64,000 nucleotides of DNA from contig CM064434.1 in NCBI GenBank assembly GCA_032690845.1, positions 30,463,069 through 30,527,068 on the forward strand. Reading direction: 5' to 3'. Below the pieces are notes generated by a model. That model was not told the DNA's origin. It made no database searches and was given only the letters and a program-made list of their open reading frames with translations. Of this stretch, positions 22,189-32,708 are shown piece by piece. Made by a program: the position numbers and the translations under genes. Numbering within the stretch: the stretch's first letter is position 1; the number at the start of each line of letters is the position of its first letter. The stretch is from Eleusine coracana subsp. coracana. Its lineage: Eukaryota; Streptophyta; Magnoliopsida; Poales; Poaceae.

Positions 22189-22988
22189 TAAAAAAGGTTG
22201 AAGCCATTCCCAAAACACATGGGCAGTGCGGCACTGGTCGCCTCCACCAGGTCCAGCCACTGGGGAGTTTGGAGAGACCTGCATCTGCATGGCTGTTTCC
22301 CGTGTGGTTTGAGTCGTCGCAGGGAGCCAGTGACCGTGTCTGACTGCCACCGTGTCCCCGGTTAGTTGGCCTGTGGTACAAAATACTGTATCATGCAGCA
22401 GCTGCGTGTGCAGTGCGGGTTCATCAGAGATCAGAAAATGGGAAAAGGCGGCATCATGAAAATACATTTCACGTGTCGTCTACATGTGTGGCATGACTAC
22501 TAGAACGTTGTAATGTCAGTATTCTTCCGAATGCAGCAGGAAATTGTCGTTCGATAGACACGATAACCAAAAAAAAATGAACCTTGAAATCAACATGAGC
22601 TTATTCATGTCTGAAATGCGGTCGTTGCGGTCGGCTCAAGGACGATCTCCCTATGATTTGATCATCATCAACAATTTACGTTCTTTTGATTAACAAGCAG
22701 AGCCCAATGCATTCTGCTGGTCAGTCAAGGGCTAGCCGCGCCGAGGACCGGCCGGCAGCAGGCGCGCCCTTTGCCGGATTTGAGCCGGAACAAAGAAAGC
22801 AGTCAAGCCGGGCCTTTTGTTTTGCAGCCGGCGCCCAACCGCTTTTGCTCGCCGCACCGCTTTTCTTTCTTTATAGTTTTGCCCTGTCCCAGCCACTGCC
22901 TTTGAGCGCTGCTTTAGCCAGCTAGCCACCTCGACTCCCCTGCAATGGCATCTGCGTCCCACCTTGTGGATGGCAGAGTGAGACTGAC
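22189..22988. other. Intergenic, no gene recognised
   Basis: Short frames only, for example 22686-22925 on the plus strand, which lacks a recognisable domain. It lies 1.4-2.2 kb upstream of the receptor-kinase start and could contain distal promoter elements, but none stands out. Confidence 0.35.
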
Positions 22989-23505
22989 GATGATATGGAT
23001 GGAAGAACCAGTGCCTTCCTTGCATGGCTTTCTGCCCATTGACCGTTTGATTCTCTCTGTTAAATCAAGAATAGTTTTTCAGAGTTAATCCTTGCTTCGC
23101 CACGAGAGTTACCTATCATCAGAGCATTTTTTATGAGGAATGCATTTCAGTTGTCTCTCTTTTTCTATTGAACGATAATTGTTTGTCTTAGAAAGAAGAA
23201 CACCGTGTGCCAATAAATAACTGCAGGTTATTAAGCTCACAAGATGATACGTACGGATGGAAGAACCAATGCCTTGCTTGCACGGCTTCCTACCCACACT
23301 GACCATTTCGTTCTCTTTGTTCACTCATCAAAATAGTGTTGGTTTCGTTTTCAAAGTTATATTCCTTGCTTCCCCATAGGAGTAGTACTACTTATGACGA
23401 GAACTTTTTTTTCCCTTTTTTGAGAAATGCATGTGAATATGTTTATGTCTTTCTTTTTTCTTGCAACGTACATGTTCATAGTAGTGTCTTAGAAAGAAGA
23501 CTGCA
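22989..23505. repeat. Diverged tandem duplication upstream of the receptor kinase
   Basis: Two related blocks, 22989-23205 and 23243-23505, share ordered landmarks: GGATGGAAGAACCA, TGCCTT.CTTGCA, TTC.CTCT.TGTT, CCTTGCTTC.CCA, TTATGA.GA, GAAATGCAT-like sequence and TCTTAGAAAGAAGA. Spacing is conserved apart from small indels. The copies are clearly diverged, so the duplication is old. It may be a duplicated promoter segment or an unrecognised repeat. Confidence 0.7.
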
Positions 23506-24429
23506 AAACGTGCTACTGAATGGTTTCACATAAACCATCGTGGTCACTGGCGAGGCTAGGCTCACATGTTGTAGTGTGTGACACTGCATTGAAGCTAAAA
23601 TTTGCAAGGTAGGCGCCGACAATTTTGGATGCCAGAGATTTTGTCCTGGCTTGGATCGATCCTACTAATACACACCTAGGTTCACGATATCTGATCGGAC
23701 AATTCACCCTATCCAATCTGTTGTTTTGTTAATGAGGTCATTAGTCATTACCCAGAAGTCATAGGCCCTGGCCTGTACTTTGATAGAGACCGGAGTGCAT
23801 TCCTCTTTTCCTGTCGGGTGCCATGTCATAATTGAACTCGAGCAATTTGAAAACCAATAAATTGAAGCGAAAAGAGAGAGTTTGTCCTTGGAGAATTCAA
23901 AGGTAGAAACTCCGAAGTGCCACCGTCCCGTTGTCTTTGCCATGGCTGCTTCCTCGCCCACGAAAACGCCTTTAGCATACCTCAAAAAAAAAAACGCCTT
24001 TAGCAGCGAACTTCCCTGCTCCCAACGAAAAAGCTAAAGTGGACGATAGATGAGACAGAGAAGAGCCATGAACCAAAGCTAGAGCAGAGCACAATCACAC
24101 AGGCACTCAAGAAGCAGAGGAGGCGCTAGACACGCTTCACCCACAAGCCATATAGTTTATCTCAAAAGACAAAGCCATTGTTGCCTCAGAGCTAGCTAGA
24201 GAACATATTCCCCTCCTACCTCTCCCCCGCGCCGCTTCAATGTGAAGCCTCTCGTCCATCTTCTTGTGAAGCTTCTCAAGATTCTTGCATGCCTTTACCC
24301 CTGCTCGCTCCTCAGTCCCTGTCTCTCTTTGAGCTTACTAAACCAGCTCCAATGACAACGGCAATGGCGACGCTCTAGCTGACAAGTCATCCTCAGCAAT
24401 TCACAATCAAGAAAAACGACCAACCCACA
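23506..24429 (+). promoter_or_regulatory. Proximal upstream region of the receptor kinase
   Basis: This is the non-coding DNA immediately upstream of the start codon. A pyrimidine-rich stretch (about 24200-24330: CTCCTACCTCTCCCCC and CTCGCTCCTCAGTCCCTGTC) looks like a plant 5' leader. A CATATAG sequence at about 24149 is the nearest TATA-like candidate but is weak. The transcription start cannot be fixed from sequence. Confidence 0.4.
24352..24378 (+). other. Short upstream ORF (8 codons)
   Basis: ATG at 24352 opens MTTAMATL and stops with TAG at 24376-24378, 51 bp before the main start codon and in the same frame. If it lies in the 5' leader, as the surrounding sequence suggests, it could lower translation of the receptor kinase. 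Confidence 0.5.
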
Positions 24430-27400
24430 ATGAGGCCTTCACCATTACCACCACTGACATTACTCCTCGTGCATTTTATTCTCGTCTTGTTCGTCAGTGG
24501 CGTCGCGAGCGGCGGCAGTACTGGTAATGGCGATGACGGCCTGCGCCGCGACGCGGTGGCGCTGTTGTCCCTCAAGGCCGCGCTCAACAGCCACCCGCAG
24601 GCGCTGCCGTCGTGGTCGGCGGGCAACGCCGACGCTGTGTGCGCGTGGACCGGCGTGCGGTGCGCCGGCGGGCGCGTAGTCGCCGTCGACATCGCCAACA
24701 TGAACGTGTCCACGGGCGCGCCCGTCTCCGTCACGCTGTCGAGCGGCCTCGACGCGCTCGAGCACCTCTCTCTCGCCGGAAACAACATCGCTGGCTCGGT
24801 TTCGTTGTCCTCGTTCCCGGCGCTCCAGCACATCAACGTCTCCGGAAACGCGCTCACCGGCGGGCTGGACGGCTGGGCCTTGCCGTCGTCGATGCCGCTC
24901 CTCGAGGTCCTCGACGCCTACGACAACAACTTCACCTCCCCGCTTCCGCTCGGCGTCGCGTCGCTCCCGCGGCTCCGCCACCTCGACCTCGGCGGGAATT
25001 ACTTCGGCGGCGAGATCCCGCGTTCGTACGGGCGGATGCCGGCGATCGAGTACCTCTCCTTAAACGGCAACAGCCTGACCGGCGCCATCCCGGCCGAGCT
25101 CGGGAACCTCACCACGCTCAAGGAGCTGTACGTCGGCTACTACAACGCGTTCGACGGCGGCGTCCCGCCGGAGCTCGGGCGGCTGCGGAACCTCACGGTC
25201 CTCGACGTCTCCAACTGCGGGCTCACCGGTGGAATCCCACCCGAGCTCGGGGGGCTCGCGTCGCTCGACACGCTGTTCCTCCACACCAACCAGCTCACCA
25301 GCGGCATCCCACCCGAGCTCGGTAATCTGACTTGGTTGGCCGCATTAGACCTCTCCAACAACGCGCTCACCGGCGAGATCCCCCAGTCGCTGGCGTCACT
25401 CACCAACCTCCGGCTGCTCAACCTCTTCCTCAACCGGCTCCACGGCCCGGTGCCCGACTTCATCGCCGCGCTGCCCAAGCTGGAGACCGTGCAACTCTTC
25501 ATGAACAACCTCACCGGGCGCGTCCCGGCCAACCTCGGCGCCAACTCCGCCGCGTTGCAGCTGGTGGACCTGTCCTCAAACCGGCTCACCGGCGGGATCC
25601 CATCCACGCTGTGCGCGTCGGGGGCGCTGCGCACGGTGATCCTGATGAACAACTTTTTGTTCGGGCCCGTGCCCGAGTTGCTGGGGTCGTGCGCGAGCCT
25701 CGCGCGCGTCCGGCTCGGCCACAACTTCCTCAACGGCAGCGTGCCCGCCGGGCTGCTCTACCTCCCCCGCCTCAACCTGCTCGAGCTCCAGAACAACCTG
25801 CTCTCCGGCCCGATTCCAGCCAATCCTCTGAACCCGACGGGCTTCTCCTCGCAGCTGGCCCAGCTCAACCTCTCCAACAACCAGCTGACCGGCCCGCTGC
25901 CGCCCACGCTGGGCAACCTCACATCCCTCCAGACGCTGCTCGCCAGCAACAATCGCCTCTCCGGAGCCGTGCCGTCCGAGATATTCGGCGCGCTGACCGG
26001 GCTGGTGAAGCTGGACCTGTCCAACAACGCGCTGTCCGGGCCGGTACCCGAGTCAGTGGGGCGGTGCGGCGAGCTCACGTACCTGGACCTCAGCCGGAAC
26101 AGGCTGTCGGGCCCGATCCCTGAGGCCATCGCCGGAATACGGGTGCTCAACTACCTCAACCTGTCGCGGAACGCACTCGACGGCGCCGTCCCGGGCGCGG
26201 TAGGGTCCATGCGCAGCCTCACGGCGGCCGACTTCTCGTACAACGACCTCGCCGGTCGGGTGCCCGACACGGGACAGCTCGCCTACCTCAACGCCACGGC
26301 GTTCACGGGGAACCGCAGGCTGTGCGGGCCCACGGTTCACCGCCCGTGTGGCAGCAGCGAGGCGGGCAGTGGGTCCACGACGACGAGGCGTGGTGGCGCG
26401 GGTGAGGAGGTGAAGCTGGTGCTGGCGCTGGGATTATTGGCCTGCTCCGCGGTGTTCGCGGCGGCGGTGGTGCTGCGCGCGCGGTCGTGGCGACTGGGCG
26501 GCAGCGACTGGAAGTTCACGGCGTTCCATAAGATTGACTTTGGCATCGCGGAGGTGATCGAGTGCATGAAGGACGGCAACGTGGTGGGCCGCGGCGGCGC
26601 CGGGGTCGTGTACGCGGGCCGGACCCGCTCCGGCGGCGCCATCGCCGTGAAGCGCCTCCTCCAGGTCCAGGGCTCCTCGTCAGACCACGGGTTCAAGGCG
26701 GAGATTCGCACGCTCGGCAGCATCCGCCACCGCAACATCGTGCGCCTCCTCGCATTCTGCACCAAGCGCGAATCGGAGGCGGCGACCAACGTGCTGGTGT
26801 ACGAGTTCATGGGTGGGGGCAGCCTGGGCGAGCTGCTGCACGGCAAGGGCGGCGCGTTCCTGGGCTGGGACCGGCGGTACCGCATCGCCGTGGAGGCCGC
26901 GCGCGGGCTCTGCTACCTCCACCACGACTGCTCCCCGATCATCGTGCACCGTGACATCAAGTCCAACAACATCCTCCTCGGCGACGAACTCGAGGCGCAT
27001 GTCGCGGACTTCGGCCTCGCTAAGTTCCTCCGTTCCGGTACCGGCGGCGCAACCTCCGAGTGCATGTCTGCCGTCGCGGGATCTTACGGATACATCGCGC
27101 CTGGTACGTTGCTCTCCTCCATTGCTGCTTCACTAGTACTAGTTGTTCTGCTTGCCTCTGTTTCCACATGACACGATGAGGTGACATTCATCAGACGGTT
27201 AGGATGGATTGATCGTTTTATTATCTCGCTTGAGATCACCGTCTGCGTCTGCTTGTCGCGTTGCACGCTGTTGTACGTAGGGATGAAAACGGTCGGGTCG
27301 GGAAAATATCTCAACCATTTTCATTTTCACATTTATTTTATCGAATGGAAACAAAAACGGAAAAACCGGAAATGGAAAATGAAAAACGACCGAAAAAATA

Positions 27401-30400
27401 TCGGAAACACAAAACGATCGAAAAAATATCGAAAACTAGTCGCTATCGAAAACCTATAATTCAAATCGGGAATATCAACCCACATAACATGATAATAACA
27501 TACAACAGATATAGATTAGCATACTCTCTTACTACCACATATAACACCACATGAATGACAAGGTTAATATCACAATAGTTTAAAGTTCGACTCAAACACA
27601 TACAACATAGTGACATGCATCACGATAGTTCAGTTCAAAGTTTGACACAAACACATACAATATACATCACCATAGTTCAATGTTCGATACAAACACATAA
27701 GTTCCAACTCTAAACATCACATGCCCACAGCATCTTAGACATCAGTACAACACAACTCCATATAGTCATTCGTCATATCAGTATCACTTGGGGTGTCATC
27801 TTTATTATTCTGACTAGGAGATTTTGTCCCATCTTCCTCCTGTACATAACCGAAGGTGCTTTATTGCCGAACATCAAGCGAGCCAATGACGGAGAAGGTT
27901 TTGGTTTCCCTTCGACCGGTGGCCGCCATCCTTTAGCAGTTAGCACAGACACGATGTGTTGCCGACGTTGGGGGCTTAGGCCTTGGAGCTGACGTTGGAT
28001 CTTGGAAATTTGAAGCTGACAATAGAGCAGAGTTGGGGGCAACGGCTGGCCAGTAGCGCGCGGGCAAGCGGCGTTGGGGGCGATGGCGTGCAAGAGTCAT
28101 GCGGGCCAGCGGCGCGCCGGCCGGACTCGAGGCGGCGGACTGGCGACGCGCTGGCGCCTCTATGGCTCCACGCCTGGGACGAGCCGATGCCGGTGATGGG
28201 CAATGGCGAGTGGGTGACCAGGGGCCAAGGGGGCGGGGGCGCAGGGCGGAGAGGAGGGTCGGCCGGTCGAGGGTCAGGCTCACGCGTGAGTGGTGGTGTG
28301 GTCGGGGACTCTGGAGTCGGGGGCACGGCCGCACGGGGTCGGGGGGGTCGTGGGAGTGGTGCTGGTTGGGTTAGTGTACGGTTTCTCTTTGGACTAGGCC
28401 TCTTCATAGCCTACTGGGCTGTGGGCTACTGGGCTTAGTGTTTCCCAGATAAGAAAATCTGGGAAGAAAAACAGGAAAATACCGGCCTAAAATGGTATAA
28501 CAATAAAACGGTCGGGAAAACGCCTCTGCCATTTTCGATCCCGTTTTTGGATTTCATTTCTCATTTTCATACCATTTCTATTTTAGTACCAAAAATTCGA
28601 AAATGAACAAGAAAAAATAGCCTAATACGGTGATACGGTTACGGTCAGAACAGGATTTTACGGTCCAATTTTCATCCCTAATTGTACGGTGCGCCGTGGC
28701 ATTATTTGCCTCCGGCACCCACCAGCAAGTCGGTGTTGGCAACAAGCAAGAGTGCGTCATAGTAGGATTTTGATGGCGGGTCAACAACATCCACGCACGC
28801 ACACATTGCTGGACTCACTCGCTGGCATAGTCGTGTCAGCCAAGCACGTCCGTATATCTGTTGGTACAGTATAGCGCATGTCTACTGTAGCACTGATAGT
28901 AGTCTACATCCATTGAACATCGATACACACCATTCTAGTACAATTTTTAATTTTTTATATTTATACATCAAAACAAAACTGGACCACAAATTTTGAGAAT
29001 AGTGGTAGAGTAGAGGAAACCAAATGGCAAATGGAGCTGTTTCAAAAGGCAAGCATTTCCTGTGCCACTTTAGTCCACACCCGAGCTGTACATGACCACA
29101 GTCCACACACGCAAAAGTTTCCACGCCACGTCGGCGTGGTGCTTGCGGGCCCGTCACCGAAAGCGCCCAAAAAGGGGTCGTCTGGGCAGGCTCGTCGCCT
29201 CGGCGCACTTGAGCACCCAATAATCTTCGCGGGGGCCCAACGCCGTCGACGGAGACCAGACGGAGAGGTAGGACCCGCCTGCCAGCGATCACGCAGCGAG
29301 CGAGCATGCATGCGAGCGAGCGAGAGTGGCGCGCCACACGACACCTACACGCCGCCTCGGAAGCCGTGCGCTTGAACGGCGGTCCCATGCCCCGGGGTTG
29401 GGTTGGGCGCTTGCTTTGCTTCCCCGCCGACCGCCGGCGTGTGGTGAACTGGTGGTCCGGCCATGCATGCATGACGCCGGCGCCGTGGCTGGAGGCCTCC
29501 CTCCCTCGTCAAACCGGAGCAGCATCGGACTTGCTAAAGAAATCAAAACGCCAGTAGCCTAGTTGTGCAGCACTAATCTGAAGAATCAGCATAAGATCTT
29601 TGCCAGGTTTTTTAGATCAGGGGGGCTCCTCCGCGACGATCCTAGCTAAACGGGTTTCCCGGGTCTTGGAGGCCATGGATATGGTCCGCCTGGCGGTCCA
29701 GATCCGATTCCAGCTGCTGTAGCATCTTTGACCGGCATGGGCGGGCAACGCTGATAACCCAGCGGGCAAAAAAGAAGGCCTCGTCATCCTCCTCTCCCGC
29801 ATAGGGCTTCGCCAAAGCAAAGCATGCATGCAAAATAGCAGACGCTGTTACGATCGCCAAAGCGAGACAGAGACAGGGCCATCAAACTTCGACGCCGTTG
29901 CTTTTAACTGAACGACGACACGGCTGCGCTATTACGGTCGCGTGCTTTCGAATGAACAGTCCACTGTTTGTTTTTCTTTTGGTCCCCGTTTTTCATGCGT
30001 GCAGCATGCCGGAGATCTGGGTTCGCGCGCGCCAGGATCTTTGTGGGCAGACATGGGAGTAAATAAACAAGGATTTGGCGTGGTCTGAGTGCTGTGATCG
30101 TCTCTTGAACCCGACGAAGAATTTTCCATGGATTTGCCACAGGGCCAGTGTTTTCATTTGGGAAAGATTCTAGTAGATTTGACAGGGCTGCGGTAGGCAT
30201 TCCTCTCGGGATTCGTGGCAGTGTTTAGGGGCACTACCTGTATTTCAACGAGGCTTATACACTCACTCGAATAGTTTAGTGGATAAATTAGCAGGCTAGA
30301 ACCTTGAAATAGACTAGGTACGACTAGGTACTCTTGCTTTAATCTTTGCACGTAACCTGTGTTGCAGAGTATGCGTACACATTGAGGGTGGACGAGAAGA

Positions 30401-30822
30401 GCGACGTGTACAGCTACGGTGTGGTCCTGCTCGAGCTCATCACGGGCCGGCGCCCCGTGGGCGACTTCGGGGAAGGCGTGGACATCGTGCAGTGGGCCAA
30501 GCGGACCACCGGCGGCCGGCGCGGGAACGTGCCGGGCATCATCGATCGCCGGCTTGACGCGACGCCCGCCGAGGAGGTGGCCCACCTCTTCTTCGTATCC
30601 ATGCTCTGCGTCCAGGAGAACAGCGTGGAGCGGCCCACCATGAGGGAGGTGGTGCAGATGCTCGCCGAATACCCGCACCACGCGTCGTCCAGCCAGACAT
30701 CGCCGTCGACGTCGTCATCAGGCGCGGCGAAGGCAGCGGCGGAGAAGGACAGCAGCAGCCCCGCCACCGGGAAGGAGCCGGCCAACTGCGGCTACAAGCT
30801 GTTCCCGGGCCTGCTCGCCTAA
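24430..30822 (+). CDS. CLAVATA1/BAM-type LRR receptor-like kinase (two exons: 24430-27103, 30368-30822)
   Basis: The spliced product has 1042 residues. A hydrophobic signal peptide (LTLLLVHFILVLFVSG) is followed by an N-terminal cap (CAWTGVRC, about residues 73-80) and about 20 LRRs of plant LxxLxxLDLSxNxLTGxIP type to about residue 620. The transmembrane segment is about 660-683. The kinase domain (about 705-985) has the glycine loop GRGGAGVVYAG, Lys741 in IAVKRL, the alpha-C Glu758, HRDIKSNN (Asp842), DFGLAKF (Asp860) and APE. It is an RD-type kinase with all key residues. The 5' splice site is G|GTACGT and the 3' site is TTGCAG|AG; joining completes the Glu of APE at residue 892, an intron position I recall as usual in CLV1/BAM genes. 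Exon 2 gives YAYTLRVDEKSDVYSYGVVL and the C-lobe. The family perceives CLE peptides at the plasma membrane and limits or maintains meristem activity. Assignment to BAM3 or a paralogue is uncertain. Confidence 0.95.
27104..30367 (+). other. Single 3264-bp intron of the receptor kinase
   Basis: The boundaries are GTACGT at 27104 and TTGCAG ending at 30367, with a T-rich stretch before the acceptor. Reading through the donor would end the protein at 27171 in the middle of the kinase. The intron holds a 1.4-kb hAT-like element (27278-28680). The remainder (28681-30367) has no gene that I can support. Confidence 0.92.
27278..28680. mobile_element. Non-autonomous hAT-like transposon in the intron (1403 bp)
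   Basis: The ends TAGGGATGAAAACGG and CCAATTTTCATCCCTA are inverted repeats of 12 bp plus weaker extension. The flanking 8-bp sequences GTTGTACG (27270-27277) and ATTGTACG (28681-28688) match at 7 of 8 positions, which fits the 8-bp target duplication of hAT elements. Subterminal CGGTCGGG-type repeats lie inside both ends. No transposase is seen. A GC-rich block at about 27930-28440 contrasts with AT-rich flanks. Confidence 0.8.
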
Positions 30823-31591
30823 AGTGTAGTCAGCTGTTTGGGGGTGGGGTACAACAAAATTGCCATCGTCGTTATTACACAACAAGTCATCATGACGGAC
30901 TAAAGTTAATTGGAGCAATGTCCATACATTCTAAAGTTTGGTAGGCCAACAGTGGTAGGGGTGGTGACAGAAGCTGGGGATCAGTAACAAGTAACATTTT
31001 TTTCCATTTATTTATTGATTCATCAAAGGTGTATAGGGTTTAATCATATGCTATCACCTAGGGGTTTGTGTTGTCCAATGTAATAGTGTCCCTTCCACCA
31101 CAGCTTTGGCGCTTTGTAATCTCCTGGTAATCTTTAGCCACCATCCATTGTCCTCTACTCCTCTTTTTTACGTGGATGAATCCTTGTTTACGTCCGTTCT
31201 GTACTACCGGTACTTGTTCATAGCTTTTTGTATCATTTGAGCCATTTTTGTCAGCAACAAGTGTAGTAATGACGGGTTCGAAGATTCTTGACTGGAGCTT
31301 TGGTTTCAGCAAAAGTGAGAAAAAGAAAAGAGGAGTACTTGGTAGTCTTTGAAAACATCTCAGCTCCCAAAGCTTAAAGCATTAGAGGTTGAATTGCAAA
31401 CTTTCATGGAAACAATGTAGCTACCCGATCGCTACAAGATGCATCCATCAGCAAAGAGCAAACTTCCACCCATCAGCATCGTGGACGAGCGGCGTGTCGG
31501 TGATCCTCTGTTATGTAGAGAAGGTTTCCCGATATTTCAAAAGGTTCTGGTAAACTTAATTAAGCTAGATGCGACACACAAATGACGTAAC
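30823..31591 (+). other. 3' flank of the receptor kinase
   Basis: This should contain the 3' UTR. No clear AATAAA signal stands out in the first few hundred bases. From about 31440 to 31596 the sequence resembles, in inverse orientation, the LTR of the old gypsy element at 44813-49705 (short matches such as TACGTCA..TGT and GCATCTAG), so the gene's downstream DNA probably becomes repeat here. Confidence 0.4.
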
Positions 31592-31596
31592 ATGAG

Positions 31597-32075
31597 TGTT
31601 GTGGTTACAAATCCAGAACAAACACGTAGTGGGCGAGCCGAGGGTTTGTCGCGTAGGCGCCTCGGGCAAGCTTTTGGAGAGAGTGAACAAGACTGTGTAA
31701 TAACGCAAAATCGGAGGGCCTGGAGATGTGCCCCTCGGACAACGAACTTGTATTATATGATAAGAACCGTACAAGAAGGTTCCAGTGGCAGAAAGATGTC
31801 TCTTCCGGTCAGAGCTGCAGGTGAGCATTTATAGATCCATGCTCACCTGCCCCCCCCCCCCGGGCGTATTTACATATTTGCCCCGAGCCTTACATTACAC
31901 ACCTTACTGATGTCACTCTCTGATTCCTGCGCCTGGGGCCTGCCGCACCGTACCGGCCTTCGAGCGCCTATTGGGCCGAAGGATCTTTGGGCTGCTGATC
32001 CGCTAGGGCCTTGTTGCTTGTTGATGGGCTACTTCCAGGCTTTGGGGAGACTAAGGGGTGGGCTTTCCTCCAACA
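31597..32075 (-). repeat. 3' LTR of the Tat element
   Basis: This copy is 479 bp against 556 bp for its partner. It lacks a segment of about 55 bp present in the right LTR at about 44576-44630 and has a C14 run near 31848-31861. A purine tract (GAGGGGCTAT on the minus strand, about 32076-32085) lies next to it. Confidence 0.9.
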
Positions 32076-32525
32076 ATAGCCCCTCATGGGTGAGATCCGC
32101 ATTCGACAGGACTGAAACCGTGATCATGCGAAATGACCACCCCTAGTCCCCTCCCTTTCGGGCCTGCCCGTAGGCCGCCCTTGTTTTGGAGACCTGAAAC
32201 TGGTGAACATCACTTTATTCAACAAGATCAATTAATCAAGAAAAATGAGGCGCGCTGACAGTGGTCACAGCGATGTTTGCCACCAGCCCAAACGGCCTTC
32301 GGATCTCATGTCCTTGGTAACCGCGTCTTGAAATATTCATCCAAACACGACCAACCGCTTTGTTATAAATGCAACCCATACGCCAAACCGTCATAACTGT
32401 TGCCCTTGCCCACGCGCCGAAACCGGTGGAACATAAATGCGGCCTTCATACCACGTGTGAGGCATCGGGCCGATGGACGCGTAAATGAACGCGGTAGATC
32501 ACCGCGTACATAGTATTCCGCCGGC

Positions 32526-32532
32526 TATATAT
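32526..32532 (+). promoter_or_regulatory. TATA box candidate for the antisense ORF
   Basis: CGGCTATATATGCCC lies 177 bp upstream of the plus-strand ATG at 32709 and is followed by a C/T-rich leader. The sequence and spacing are those of a plant core promoter. It is inferred, not proven. Confidence 0.55.
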
Positions 32533-32708
32533 GCCCAGCATTCACCCCCCGCTCCCTTTCACTTTCACTTCTAACTTTGCACCGCCTGCAAAAACCTAGC
32601 ACCGCGCTACTAACTCCTTCTGGTGTACCACGCAACGCGGATTCCCTCGAACCGAAGACTGCTCGGCATCCCGCCTTCGGACTACTTGGTCAGCACTCTT
32701 AGCAGCCA

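Noticed and set aside
22686..22925. A small gene upstream of the receptor kinase
   Set aside because: The frame is Ala/Leu-rich without a domain and overlaps an equally open frame on the other strand.
24460..26954. Several 100-260-codon frames overlapping the receptor kinase on both strands
   Set aside because: They are shadows caused by high GC at codon positions and have Arg/Ala/Pro-rich, domain-free translations.
24430..27171. A single-exon receptor kinase ending at 27171
   Set aside because: The frame runs through a GTACGT donor in the middle of the APE motif and adds unrelated hydrophobic residues. The kinase continues exactly in phase at 30368 after a TTGCAG acceptor.
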